A stretch of DNA of 54,337 nt from Nonomuraea ceibae (GCF_019396325.1 NZ_JAHKRO010000065.1:1-54337); one strand, 5' to 3'. Shown: positions 32,901 to 41,428, counted from the stretch's first letter. Translations and numbers: made by a program. The notes: generated by a model from the letters alone, not told the origin.

Positions 32901-35900
32901 GCGCGTCCCGGAACTCCGGCGTCAGCTCCGGCAGCGGCAACGGCGGCCCCTCCCGGTGCGGCACCGCCGCAAGCAGCTTCCCGCCGGGCGCGAGCAGCCG
33001 CCCCAGCCCGCGCAGCGCCCCGGCCACGTCCCGGGCCGCATGCAGGCACCCGCCCGCCACCACCAGGTCGAACGCGCCTTCCGCATACCCCTGCTCGCCC
33101 GGGTCCACGTCCAGGTCGAGCAGCCCGAAGTCGACGACGTCCGCCCCGGACAGCCGCTGCCGCAGCCGGGCCAGCGCCGGTTCCGCCACGTCGGTGACGG
33201 TGTAGCGGGTCCGGTCGACCGGCAGGACCGGCAGCAGCGCCGCCGTGGTGCCGCCGGTGCCCGCCCCCACCTCCAGCACGCGCAGCGGCCGATCCACCGG
33301 CCACCCCTGGACGACCTGCTCGACCAGCGCCCGCGCGATCCGGTTCGCGAACAGGCTCACCGGCCCGATGTCGTGATACTGCTCCAGCAGGTCGGCGGCC
33401 CCGTCCGCGCCGAGCACGTCGGCCGCCTCGACCTCCCCGGCCAGCACCTCCCGCAGCCGCGTCGCGGCCCGCACCGCCAGCGCCGTCTGCGCCGGGAACG
33501 CCGCCCCCGCCTCTACCAGCCTCCGCAGGTCCGGCGCACCCCCGACCAGGCGTACGCTCCCGTCGCCGTGCCGCTCCAGCACCCCGTACCGCTCCAGCAG
33601 CGGCAACGCCGCCCGCACCAGCTCCCGATGCCGTGGCTCCCGGCACACACCGATCAGCCCCTCCACGTCCAGCCCTCCGCCGCCCGGCCGGCTCGCGCCG
33701 GTCGGCCGGCTCCCGGTCGGCGACGCGCTCTCGGCGCCCGGCGCGCTCTCGGCCGCCGGTACGTTCTCGGCGGCCGGTTCGGCTTCGCCGGTGGTCAAGG
33801 CCGCCAGCGCCGCGGCGAGGGCGTGGGCGGAGGTCTCCTCCAGGAGGGCCGCGTACGCCGGATAGCGCAGGTCCCGCCAGGCCGAGCGCGCTTCGGCCAG
33901 CCGGTCGGCCGCGCCGGCGAGCAGCGCGGCCGGAGAGGGGCCCGGCCAGGCGGCGGCGGGGTCGGTGGGGCGGGGGGCCGCGCGCAGCTCGACGTGGTAG
34001 CGCTCGGGCCGGGTCGTGTGGGTGCCCGGCATGCGGCGCAGCCGGACGCCGTCCATCTCGGCCGCCACCCGGCCGTCCGTCCCGGTGATCGTGATGTCCC
34101 AGCACACCTCCTCCAGGCTGCTGGAACGTTCCCGTACGTGCAGGAAGCCCTCCGGGTCCGGCCTGCCCCACACGCGGACGGCGCCGATCGCCGCGGGCAT
34201 GTAGCCGGTGCCGTCCACCAGCAGGTCGACCAGCCACAGCACGCCCGCCTGGAGGGCGCTGTCGAGCAGCACCGGGTGTGCCTCGTAGCGCTCGTCCTGC
34301 TGGTCCGGGCAGGTGTACGCGCCCAGCACCTCACCCGGCGCCCGCCACAGCCCCGTGAGCACCCGGAACGTCGGCCCCCACGCCATCCGCCCCTCGGCCG
34401 CCCGCGCGTAGTAGGCGGGCACGTCGACGGGCTCGGCGACGCGGGCGCGCAGCTCGGCCAGGTCGAGCGGCGGCGGGGCGGTACGCAGCAGCGGCCGCAC
34501 CCGCGCCCGGAAGTGCTCGCGCGAATGCTGCCCGCGCCGATTCGTGCTCGACACGGTGATCATGCCCGTCTCTGCGGACAGCGACGTCTGCACGCAGACC
34601 GGCTCCCCGCTCGGGGGCGGCACCACCAGGGCGCGGGTGATGCTCGCCCGGTCGATCTCGACCGCGTCGGCCGCCTCCGGGATCGCGTGCCGCCCGGCGG
34701 CCAGCGCCATCTCCAGGTAGCCGGTCGCGGGCATCACGGCGGCCCCGGCCGCCCGGTGGTCGTTCACCCACGGCACGCGTACCTGGTCGATCTCCCCGTA
34801 CCAGGACGGTTCGAGCGTCGGCAGCCGCTGGCCCAGCAGCGGGTGCACGATCGCCGGGTCGCCGATGGAGCGCGCCCAGCTCAGCGGGCCACCGGTCCAG
34901 TGGCGCTGCCGCTGCCACGGGTAGGCGGGCAGCGACCGCACCACGCCGGGGCGCGGGAAGTACCGGTCCCAGTCGATCTCACCCCCGGCCGCCACGACCC
35001 CCGCCACCGCCGCCCCGACCGCCGCCGGCCCCCCGGCCACCACAGCCCCGGCTGCCACCCCCACCGGAGCATCCGTGGCGAGGGTTTCCCCCGGGCCGTC
35101 CGCCGGAGCGGGGTGCGCGCCGTTCGGGGGGGCGCCCTCCGTCCCGGGATCAGGCGCGTCTTCCGCGCTGCTCGCCGGGGCGTCTTCCGCGCTGTCCGTG
35201 GTGGCGTCTTCCGTGCCGCCGTCACCCGGGGCCTCGTTCGCGGGACCCGCCGGGGACTGGTCCGCTCCCACGGAAGGGGTGTCCTCCGCGCCGTTCGCGG
35301 GGGGCTGCGGGGTGTCGGGTGCGGGGTCGGTTGCAGGGGGGCGGTGGAGGGTGGGGATGAGGGCGGTGCGGGTGTGGGCGGCGGCGGAGAGGCGGCGCAG
35401 GTAGGAGCGGAGCACCGGGTGGGGCCCGACCTCCACCAGCACGTCGTACCCGTCGGCGAGCACCCGGTCCACCGCCTCCGCGAACCGCACGGGCCGCCGT
35501 ACGTTCTGCCACCAGTACGTGGCATCGAGCTCCTCGCCGGTCAGCGTCTCGCCCGAGACCGTCGACACCATGGGGATCCGCGCCCGAGACGGCCGCAGCC
35601 CCTCCAGCGCCGCGCAGAGCGGTTCGCGTACGGCGTCCATGGCGGCGCTGTGGAACGGATACTCCACGTCCAGCTCGCGGTAGAAGACCTCGCGCGCCGC
35701 CAGGTCCTCGCCCAGCAGCTTGAGCGCCCCCTGGGGCCCGGCGACGGTCACGTCCCGGGCGGTGTTGACGGCGGCGACCTCCACGCCGGGGTAGCCGGCG
35801 AGGAGCTGCCGGGCCTCGGCCTCGGGCAGCCCGACGGCCGCCATCCGGCCCTGGCCGCGCGTCGCCGACTGCGCCAGCCCGCGGGCGGCGATCACCCGCG

Positions 35901-37887
35901 CGGCCTGGGCGGCCGACAGCGCGCCTGAGGTGTACGCGGCGGCGACCTCGCCGACGCTGTGCCCCAGCACCGCCCCGGCCCGTACGCCCGCCGCCTCCAG
36001 CATCGCCGCCACCCCGGCCTGCACCGCGAACAGCAGCGGCTGGGCCACCTCGGTCGCCGACAGCCGCCACCGGTCCGGCGGCAGCTCCAGCTCGCGCAGC
36101 ACCGACCAGCCGAGCCGGTCGGCCAGCTCGCCGTCGACGGCCTCGACGGCCTGCCGGAACGCGGGTTCGCCGAGCAGGTCGGCGCCCATCCCGGCCCACT
36201 GCGACCCGTTGCCGCAGAACACCAGGGCGACCCGGCCGTGCTCCACGGCCTCGCCGGTGACCGCCTTGGGCGCCGATGCGCCCGTCCGGGTCTCGTCCCC
36301 GGTCGCGTACAGCCTGGACAGGCCGCCCGCCGCCTCCGCGGGGGAGGCGGCGAGCACGACGGCGCGGTGCCGGTGCAGGCCGCGGCGGCGCGCGGCGGTG
36401 TAGGCGACGTCGTAGAAGCCGTCCGCGCCTACCGTCTCCAGGTGCGCGGCGGCGCGCGCGACGGCCTCCGTCAGCGCGCCGCCGGAGCGCGCGGACACGA
36501 CGACGGGCATCGGGACGGCCCCCTCCACCCGCCCCGGCACCCCGGACGCCCCCTCCGACGACGACCCCACCGACGGCGGCGCGGCGACGGCCACGTGCAC
36601 GTTCGCGCCGCCGAACCCGAACGAGTTCACCCCCACCACCGTCCGCCCGCCCGTCTCGGGCAGCGGGCGCGGCTCGGTGACGATGCTCAGCCCGAGCCCG
36701 TCGAAGTCGATGGCGGGGTTCGGCACCGAGGCGTGCAGGGACGCCGGGATCGTCCGGTGCCGCAGCACGAGCAGCGCCTTGAACAGCCCCGGCATGCCGG
36801 AGGCGGGCTCCAGGTGGCCGAGGTTCGTCTTGACCGAGCCGATCGGCAGCGGGCCGCTCGACCGGGCCGTGCCGAGCGCCCGTCCCAGCGCGCCGCACTC
36901 GGCGGGGTCGCCGGCCTGCGTGCCGGTGCCGTGGGCCTCCACGTACGCGACCTCGTCGGGGTCGACGCCGGCCTTCCAGTACACCTGGCGCAGCAGCGCC
37001 TCCTGCGCCTCGGTGCTCGGCAGCGCCAGCCCCATCGTGCGGCCGTCGTTGTTGGCGGCGGCGCCGACGATGACGCCGTGCACCCGGTCGCCGTCGGCGA
37101 GCGCGTCGTCCAGCAGCTTGAGCACGACCACGCCGCCGCCCTCGGCCCGGACGAACCCGTCGGCGTCGGCCGAGAACGCCCGGCACCGCCCGGTCGGCGA
37201 CAGCATCGCCGCCTGGCTGAACCCGATGAACCCCATCGGGTTGAGGAGCACGTTCACGCCGCCGGCCAGCGCCGTGCTGGCGGAGCCGTCCGCCAGCGCC
37301 CGGCAGGCCCGTTCGACCGCCTGCAGCGCCGACGAGCACGCGGTGTCGATGCTCATGCTGGGCCCGCGCAGGTCGAACGCGTGCGACAGCCGGTTCGCGG
37401 CGATCGACAGCGCCATGCCGGACATCGTGTACGGGCCCATCCCGCCGGGTTCGAGCGCCTGCAGCACCCCGTACGACGGGTCGGAGACGCCGACGAACAC
37501 GCCCGTGTCGCCGCCCGCCAGGCGGGCCGGGTCGATGCCGGCGTCGTCGAACGCCTCGGCCGCCATCTCCAGCAGCAGCCGCTGCTGCGGGTCCATCGAG
37601 GCGGCCTCCTTGGGGGAGATCCCGAAGTAGGCGGCGTCGAAGCCGGTGACGTCGTCGAGGAAGCCGCCGGCCCGCGTGTAGCTGCGGTCGAGGCGAGGGA
37701 TGGACTCGTCGACGTACCGGTCGGCCTCGAAGCGGTCCGGCGGCACGGTGCCGACCAGATCGTCGCCGCGCAGCAGCGCCTGCCACAGTCCGTCGAGGTC
37801 GCGGATGCCGCCGGGGAGCCGGCACCCCACGCCCACGATCGCCACCGCCTGGCGCGGCCACGCCTGCCCGTTCCCGCCTGCGCTCAT
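29911..37887 (-). CDS. Single-module highly reducing type I PKS, KS-AT-DH-cMT-ER-KR-ACP
   Basis: A 2658-residue synthase with one complete set of domains. KS has Cys184 in DTACSSA and the EAHGTGT and NLGHLEPASG histidines. AT has GHSVGE Ser644 and YPFHS at the specificity site, neither standard HAFH nor YASH. A 100-residue acidic Pro/Ala linker follows. DH has H1044 (DHRAAGAAVMP) and D1209. The C-methyltransferase has LEVGAGTGGTT near 1540. ER has HGGAGGVGL near 2107. KR has LITGGLSGFG near 2304, an LDD motif suggesting B-type stereochemistry, and Tyr2449. ACP has GLDSLM Ser2608. No thioesterase or docking domain is seen. The order matches fungal-type iterative reducing PKSs, so a methyl-branched saturated chain is expected. 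ATG 37887 follows GGAAGGGTG; the frame stays open to 38109 but no better start is there. Confidence 0.95.
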   Translation of the reverse strand: MSAGGNGQAWPRQAVAIVGVGCRLPGGIRDLDGLWQALLRGDDLVGTVPPDRFEADRYVDESIPRLDRSYTRAGGFLDDVTGFDAAYFGISPKEAASMDPQQRLLLEMAAEAFDDAGIDPARLAGGDTGVFVGVSDPSYGVLQALEPGGMGPYTMSGMALSIAANRLSHAFDLRGPSMSIDTACSSALQAVERACRALADGSASTALAGGVNVLLNPMGFIGFSQAAMLSPTGRCRAFSADADGFVRAEGGGVVVLKLLDDALADGDRVHGVIVGAAANNDGRTMGLALPSTEAQEALLRQVYWKAGVDPDEVAYVEAHGTGTQAGDPAECGALGRALGTARSSGPLPIGSVKTNLGHLEPASGMPGLFKALLVLRHRTIPASLHASVPNPAIDFDGLGLSIVTEPRPLPETGGRTVVGVNSFGFGGANVHVAVAAPPSVGSSSEGASGVPGRVEGAVPMPVVVSARSGGALTEAVARAAAHLETVGADGFYDVAYTAARRRGLHRHRAVVLAASPAEAAGGLSRLYATGDETRTGASAPKAVTGEAVEHGRVALVFCGNGSQWAGMGADLLGEPAFRQAVEAVDGELADRLGWSVLRELELPPDRWRLSATEVAQPLLFAVQAGVAAMLEAAGVRAGAVLGHSVGEVAAAYTSGALSAAQAARVIAARGLAQSATRGQGRMAAVGLPEAEARQLLAGYPGVEVAAVNTARDVTVAGPQGALKLLGEDLAAREVFYRELDVEYPFHSAAMDAVREPLCAALEGLRPSRARIPMVSTVSGETLTGEELDATYWWQNVRRPVRFAEAVDRVLADGYDVLVEVGPHPVLRSYLRRLSAAAHTRTALIPTLHRPPATDPAPDTPQPPANGAEDTPSVGADQSPAGPANEAPGDGGTEDATTDSAEDAPASSAEDAPDPGTEGAPPNGAHPAPADGPGETLATDAPVGVAAGAVVAGGPAAVGAAVAGVVAAGGEIDWDRYFPRPGVVRSLPAYPWQRQRHWTGGPLSWARSIGDPAIVHPLLGQRLPTLEPSWYGEIDQVRVPWVNDHRAAGAAVMPATGYLEMALAAGRHAIPEAADAVEIDRASITRALVVPPPSGEPVCVQTSLSAETGMITVSSTNRRGQHSREHFRARVRPLLRTAPPPLDLAELRARVAEPVDVPAYYARAAEGRMAWGPTFRVLTGLWRAPGEVLGAYTCPDQQDERYEAHPVLLDSALQAGVLWLVDLLVDGTGYMPAAIGAVRVWGRPDPEGFLHVRERSSSLEEVCWDITITGTDGRVAAEMDGVRLRRMPGTHTTRPERYHVELRAAPRPTDPAAAWPGPSPAALLAGAADRLAEARSAWRDLRYPAYAALLEETSAHALAAALAALTTGEAEPAAENVPAAESAPGAESASPTGSRPTGASRPGGGGLDVEGLIGVCREPRHRELVRAALPLLERYGVLERHGDGSVRLVGGAPDLRRLVEAGAAFPAQTALAVRAATRLREVLAGEVEAADVLGADGAADLLEQYHDIGPVSLFANRIARALVEQVVQGWPVDRPLRVLEVGAGTGGTTAALLPVLPVDRTRYTVTDVAEPALARLRQRLSGADVVDFGLLDLDVDPGEQGYAEGAFDLVVAGGCLHAARDVAGALRGLGRLLAPGGKLLAAVPHREGPPLPLPELTPEFRDAPPDAPTRSARQWTELLTEAGYADVVRAGPEEDPDVGGFSVLLATSPAGASADRAALPDGGAEGTWVLIAEDAGDPVVAELAALLRERGGQAVVAPPGDDAAVWAAHASTADRITYALILGEPAEPDTPAPSDATEPRSATTPPEVGEPLEAAGRAEGGGALGVGVPHEVVGRVVRRAGVLRGLAVACEELPQSLPVRLWLVARPCGALPEPEGGEVHAEDAATWGTVRSLGNEQPRLDARRVCLHRGGDARRDAERLAAELLEPGDDDEILLARAGRFTPRLVRSAPPAVRAAAGDAYRLAVRDPGLAYELVWERTARPEPGPGQALVEVGAIGLNYRDVMFAVGLLPSEAVEAVFGGHELGLECAGTVVAVGPGVTRLRPGDRVAAAGPVGFGSHAVIEEWTAIRIADGLGFAGAATLPMPYSTVHHALHHCARIRAGETVLVHGGAGGVGLAALEYARAAGAHVIATAGSEAKRDLLRALGAAHVLDSRSLRFAEQVRELTRGRGVDIVLNSLAGEAVSRSLECLRHGGRFVELGKRDIYESRHLALRPFGDNIAFYGVDVGTLMWKDPALMAEHMATLLTVTDMRPLPHTVFPAERVADAFALMRHSRHIGKVVVSLDPRDEPGLVRFRTAVRRGSGTYLITGGLSGFGAETARRLAGAGVRRLALVSRRGAATPEADALLEELRGLGAEATAHAADVADRDAVARVLRELDEAGHPVRGVVHAAMTLDDAALADLSDDRFREVLRPKIAGALVLDELTAGLPLEAFVLYSSLTTIGNIGQSPYVSANLFLEALARRRRARGLPALAVCLGALAGTGVLAHGTQAEALARLGIGSMDPAVALAAVDDMLADGSDVAVIGRCDWARLRQALPGLRRPWLSAVLPPGADQAPDVEDLLGKLALMDAEEAHAYVVEQITELLSSVLLVPAADIDPDRRLDEYGLDSLMATQLLLSMRHAFAVDIPPMELIRGAGTVSDIARTVLLHLGLQASRPAS

Positions 37888-38015
37888 TCCGTCACCCTTC
37901 CGCTCGTCCGCGCCCCCATGGCACCACAGCCGTACGTGACCGAATAGCGACTGTTCGTGTTCCTCCCTGGTGACGGTGATGCCTCCCGTTAAGGGATGGT
38001 GTGGTGGGCTTTGGA

Positions 38016-38045
38016 AATCTGGCCAGTGTCGCCGAGAGTAGTCAA
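38016..38045 (-). promoter_or_regulatory. Candidate promoter of the PKS-Ole operon
   Basis: On the minus strand TTGACT (38045-38040) and CAGATT (38021-38016) are 18 bases apart, leaving about 120 bases of 5' leader before the PKS start. The 242-base gap 37888-38129 is the longest gene-free stretch in the window. No strong inverted repeat or pathway regulator gene was found next to it. Confidence 0.45.
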
Positions 38046-38063
38046 TTGTGTGCGATGGGTCTC

Positions 38064-38069
38064 TATACT
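38064..38069 (+). promoter_or_regulatory. Candidate -10 box for DUF6230 gene
   Basis: TATACT lies 61 bases before the chosen start of the DUF6230 gene, with a weak AGTCAA 18 bases upstream. The -35 overlaps the opposite PKS promoter -35, so the two divergent promoters would share DNA. Confidence 0.4.
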
Positions 38070-38129
38070 GTGGCGTGCCGGTTCGCCCGTTCCGGCGACC
38101 ACACCGCACCTGAGCGGAGGCGGGGCGTG

Positions 38130-38741
38130 ATGTCAGGTGAGCCGGTGCCCGGCCCGGCGGGCGGCACCCGGTGGCGCCGCTTCGCCGCCGTGCTCGTCCC
38201 CGCGCTGGCGGCGGCCGCGCTCCTCGTCGGCCTGACCGGCACGGGCGGCGTGGCGGCGTCCTTCGCGCTGTCGGGCGAGCGGTTCAAGGTGTCGGCGGAC
38301 CGGCTCGTGGGGGAGGGGTTCGCCCAGTACGGCGACGTGGCCGCGACCACCGCCGGGCAGCGGCCGGTCCTCGTCTCGGTGATCGGCAGGGCGCGGATCA
38401 CCGGCCTGTGCCAGTCCGCGCTCGTCCGCACCCCCGCCGGGCCCGTCACGTTCCTGGTCAGGGCGGGCGACGGCGAGCGGCCCGTGGAGGTCACGAACCT
38501 GGTCATCGACCTGCACCAGCTCTCCGGCGACGCCGAGTTCGGCGACATCGAGATCGGCGTCGACGCCGCCACCCTCGGCGCCCCCGCCGGGCGGACCGGC
38601 CGCCGGGGCGACATCGGCCAGCGGGCCGGCACCGTGCGCATCACCGGCCTGCGGCAGACCGCCTACGCCGTCAACGCGGGCACCTTCCGGCTCAACGGGC
38701 TGCGGCTGAGCTTTCTGCCCGGCGACCACGAGTGCTTCTGA
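38130..38741 (+). CDS. DUF6230 family membrane-associated protein
   Basis: A 203-residue protein of the actinobacterial DUF6230 family. One N-terminal hydrophobic segment (FAAVLVPALAAAALLVGL) is followed by FALSGERFKVSADRLVGEGF, the family hallmark, and then beta-rich sequence with ARITGLCQSAL and DIEIGVDAATLGA. It ends in a cysteine (HECF). It is probably anchored in the membrane with the rest outside. ATG 38130 or GTG 38127 are both possible after GCGGAGG. DUF6114 follows 2 bases later, the usual pair in streptomycetes and relatives. Function unknown. Confidence 0.85.
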   Translation: MSGEPVPGPAGGTRWRRFAAVLVPALAAAALLVGLTGTGGVAASFALSGERFKVSADRLVGEGFAQYGDVAATTAGQRPVLVSVIGRARITGLCQSALVRTPAGPVTFLVRAGDGERPVEVTNLVIDLHQLSGDAEFGDIEIGVDAATLGAPAGRTGRRGDIGQRAGTVRITGLRQTAYAVNAGTFRLNGLRLSFLPGDHECF

Positions 38742-38743
38742 TC

Positions 38744-39568
38744 ATGATCCGATTCCGCCGGTGGCGCCGCAGCCGTCCCTTCTGGGGAGGGCTGTGGGTG
38801 ATCGCCGGTGGGGCCGTCATCCTGCTCGCGCCGCTCGCCCCGCTCCCGCTCCTCGTCCGGCAGGGCGTCGCCGGGATCTCCGGCTACCTGGCCGGGCTGC
38901 TCCTCGTCGCCGCCGGGCTGCTGAGCTGGTGGCAGCTCGGGCAGCGGGTGTTCCTCGGGATCACCGCCATCGCGCTGTCGCTGGGGTCCTTCGTCACGTC
39001 CAACTTCGGCGGCTTCGGCGTCGGCATGCTCGCCGGGCTCACCGGCGGCGCCCTGCTGTGCGCCTGGACCCCCGCCGCGCGCCGGGAGCGTCCGGCGCGT
39101 GACCCGCTGCGGGCCCTCGCCGCCGTCCCCGTGGCCTTCGCCCTCGCCCTCCCGCACCCCGCCACACCCGCTGAGCCCGCCGAGCCCGCTCGGTCCGGCC
39201 TCACGGCCGCGCGGCTGACCGTGCACGGCGCGCGGATCGAGGTGGTGCGCCGACCGGCGGGCGCCCGGCTCAAGCTGTCCATGTCCGCCGTCGAGATCAC
39301 CGACGGCCTGCACTGGACCGGCGGCCCCGGCCGGGCCACCCGGCAGCGCTTCGCCCGGCTGAGCCTGTCGGGCGGCGTCGTCCTGTACGTGTCCCGGCTG
39401 CGCGCCAAGGTCGGCGGCGTCCCGCTCACGCTCACCCCGGTGCTGCCCCTGCCCGCCCTGCCGCTGCCGTCCATGACGGTCACGGACGTGGAGGCCGACC
39501 GGCCCCTCGTCCGCGCCGCCCGCGCCCGGCTCGACGGCCTGACGCAGCGGGCGCTCACCCGCCCCTGA
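38744..39568 (+). CDS. DUF6114 family membrane protein
   Basis: A 274-residue protein. The start RRWRRSRPFWGGLWVIAGG is the family hallmark, followed by about four hydrophobic spans to residue 110 (LLVRQGVAGISGYLAGLLLV, FLGITAIALSLGSFV, GMLAGLTGGALLCAW). A long C-terminal part then resembles the beta-rich region of DUF6230. Paired with the DUF6230 gene, both probably sit in the cell envelope. Its last 14 bases overlap the convergent dehydrogenase gene (39555). Role unknown. Confidence 0.85.
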   Translation: MIRFRRWRRSRPFWGGLWVIAGGAVILLAPLAPLPLLVRQGVAGISGYLAGLLLVAAGLLSWWQLGQRVFLGITAIALSLGSFVTSNFGGFGVGMLAGLTGGALLCAWTPAARRERPARDPLRALAAVPVAFALALPHPATPAEPAEPARSGLTAARLTVHGARIEVVRRPAGARLKLSMSAVEITDGLHWTGGPGRATRQRFARLSLSGGVVLYVSRLRAKVGGVPLTLTPVLPLPALPLPSMTVTDVEADRPLVRAARARLDGLTQRALTRP

Positions 39569-40580
39569 CGCGCCGGGGGTCGATGTGCACCTTCGGCCCG
39601 GGCCCGGCCCCGGCCGGACGCCGCCCCGCGAGCACCCCGGCCGTCTCGTCGAGCCCGACGGTGGCGGCCACGAGCGGGCGGGGGTCCACGGAGCCGTCGG
39701 CGTAGGCGGCGACGGCTCCCGCCAGCCCGGCGGACCCGCCGAGGACGCCGACGACGGTGACGTCCCTGAGCACCAGGTCCCGCGTGTCGAGCGTGGACGG
39801 GCTGCCGGACAGGCCGATGCAGACGACGCGCCGGCCGGGTTCGGCGAGCCGCGCCGCGAGAGCGGGCAGCCCGGCCGCGTTGGAGGCGTCGACGACGGCG
39901 TCCCAGGGCGCCGGCGGCAGCGACTCCCGGGTCCAGAGGCGGTCGAAGCCGAGCCGCCGGGCGGGCTCCAGGGAGTCCTCGTCGCGCCCCATCAGGTGGA
40001 CGCCGATGCCCCTGGCCCGCGCGAACAGCGCCACGAGCAGGCCGATCGTCCCCGTGCCCAGCACCAGCAGCCGCTCGCCCGGCTCCAGCGCGGCGGCGCG
40101 GACGGCCCGCAGCGCGTTGCCGCCCGGCTCGGCCAGCGCCCCCGCCGCCGGGTCCACGGCGCCGGGCAGCGGGTGCAGCGCCGTGACGGGCACCGCGACC
40201 TGCTCGGCGAGCGCGCCGGGGCGGCCCCGGCTGATCCCGAGCTCCGCCACGTCCGCGCACACGTGGTGGCGGCCCGCCAGGCAGCGCGCGCACCGGCCGC
40301 AGCCGAGCATCGTGTCGCCGGTGACGCGCCGCCCCAGCCAGGCCGGGTCGACGCCGTCGCCGGTCGCGCTCACCCGGCCGCACCACTCGTGGCCGGGACG
40401 CAGCGGATACCGGGACCGGCCGGTGCGCAGGTAGCTCATCCGGCCGCTGAACAGCTCGGCGTCCGTGCCGCACACGCCGGCCCGCTCGACGTCCACCACC
40501 ACCTCGCCGGGCATGGCGGCGGGCGGCTCGACCTCCTGGACCTCGGCCCGGCCCGGCCCGGTCAGGACGAGCGCCCGCAC
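39555..40580 (-). CDS. Zinc-dependent alcohol/polyol dehydrogenase (MDR)
   Basis: A 341-residue medium-chain dehydrogenase. The catalytic zinc site is CGTDAELFSG plus GHEWCGRV. The structural zinc lobe has four cysteines in GCGRCARCLAGRHHVC. The cofactor fold is LVLGTGTIGLLVALFAR near residue 170. EPGGNALRA fits the catalytic Glu region of sugar/polyol dehydrogenases of the glucose-dehydrogenase type. It overlaps the FAH-family gene by one base (TAGTG), so the two are coupled. With the tryptophan dioxygenase it forms a minus-strand catabolic set. Its 3' end overlaps the DUF6114 gene by 14 bases. Confidence 0.88.
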   Translation of the reverse strand: MRALVLTGPGRAEVQEVEPPAAMPGEVVVDVERAGVCGTDAELFSGRMSYLRTGRSRYPLRPGHEWCGRVSATGDGVDPAWLGRRVTGDTMLGCGRCARCLAGRHHVCADVAELGISRGRPGALAEQVAVPVTALHPLPGAVDPAAGALAEPGGNALRAVRAAALEPGERLLVLGTGTIGLLVALFARARGIGVHLMGRDEDSLEPARRLGFDRLWTRESLPPAPWDAVVDASNAAGLPALAARLAEPGRRVVCIGLSGSPSTLDTRDLVLRDVTVVGVLGGSAGLAGAVAAYADGSVDPRPLVAATVGLDETAGVLAGRRPAGAGPGPKVHIDPRRVRGG

Positions 40581-41428
40581 TACCGGGGTCCGACGACGCG
40601 CTGACGCTGGCGGCCCAGGCGGTCGATGCCCAGCTCGACGACGTCCCCCGGCCGCAGCCAGACCTGCGGGTCGCGGCCCATGCCGACGCCGGGCGGGGTG
40701 CCGGTGTTGATCAGGTCGCCGGGCTCCAGCACCATGAACTGGCTCAGATGGTGCACGATCACGTAGGGGTCGAAGATCATCGTCTTGGTGGAGCCGGTCT
40801 GCCGCCGTACCCCGTTGACGTCCAGCCACAGGCCGAGGTCGCGCACGTCGGGGATCTCGTCCGGGGTGACCAGCCACGGCCCGGCCGGGTTGAACGTCTC
40901 GGCGGACTTGCCCTTGGACCACTGGCCGCCGCGTTCCATCTGGAAGGCGCGCTCGCTCACGTCGTTGACCACGCAGTAGCCGGCGATGGCGTCGCGGGCC
41001 CCGTCCGGCGAGTCCAGGTAGGAGGTGCGGCGGCCGATGACGACGCCCAGCTCGACCTCCCAGTCGGTCTTGGTGGACCCGCGCGGGATGCGCACGTCGT
41101 CGTGGGGTCCGACGAGGGTGTTGGGCGACTTGGTGAACAGGATCGGCTCGTCCGGCACCGGCAGCCCGGCCTCGGCGGCGTGGTCGGCGTAGTTGAGGCC
41201 GATGCACAGGATCTGGTGCGGCCGGGCGATCGGCGCGCCGATCCGCTCCCCGGCGAACGGCCGGCGCTCGCCGGTGGCGACCCGTTCGGGCAGCAGGGCG
41301 ATGCGGCCGGAGCCGAAGAACCGCTCGTCGAAGTCGGGCGTGACATCGGAGACGTCGACGTAGTGGGCGTCGTCCACGCGGACGACGGGCTTCTCGGCGC
41401 CGGGCGCGCCGATGCGCATGAGTTGCAC
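40580..41428 (-). CDS. Fumarylacetoacetate hydrolase family protein
   Basis: A 282-residue metal-dependent hydrolase/lyase. The core has CIGLNYADHAAEAG, FTKSPNTLVGPHDD, then DWEVELGVVIG with metal-binding Glu residues, and GYCVVNDVSERAFQ. Near the end are LINTGTPPGVGMG and LRPGDVVELGI. This is closest in feel to 2,4-diketo-3-deoxy-sugar-acid hydrolases and ureidoglycolate-lyase-annotated members. The family cleaves or hydrolyses C-C bonds of acylpyruvates and related diketo acids. GTG 41428 follows GAGGAGAA. It is coupled to the dehydrogenase and lies 95 bases after the dioxygenase gene. Confidence 0.88.
   Translation of the reverse strand: MQLMRIGAPGAEKPVVRVDDAHYVDVSDVTPDFDERFFGSGRIALLPERVATGERRPFAGERIGAPIARPHQILCIGLNYADHAAEAGLPVPDEPILFTKSPNTLVGPHDDVRIPRGSTKTDWEVELGVVIGRRTSYLDSPDGARDAIAGYCVVNDVSERAFQMERGGQWSKGKSAETFNPAGPWLVTPDEIPDVRDLGLWLDVNGVRRQTGSTKTMIFDPYVIVHHLSQFMVLEPGDLINTGTPPGVGMGRDPQVWLRPGDVVELGIDRLGRQRQRVVGPR

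Noticed and set aside
1..37887. Both PKS genes belonging to one assembly line
   Set aside because: They are about 25 kb apart with unrelated genes between, have different domain content, and neither shows docking domains that can be read here.
37888..38109. Extending the second PKS upstream to 38109
   Set aside because: The added 74 residues match no KS docking sequence, cover the promoter zone, and ATG 37887 has a ribosome site right before the usual KS start.
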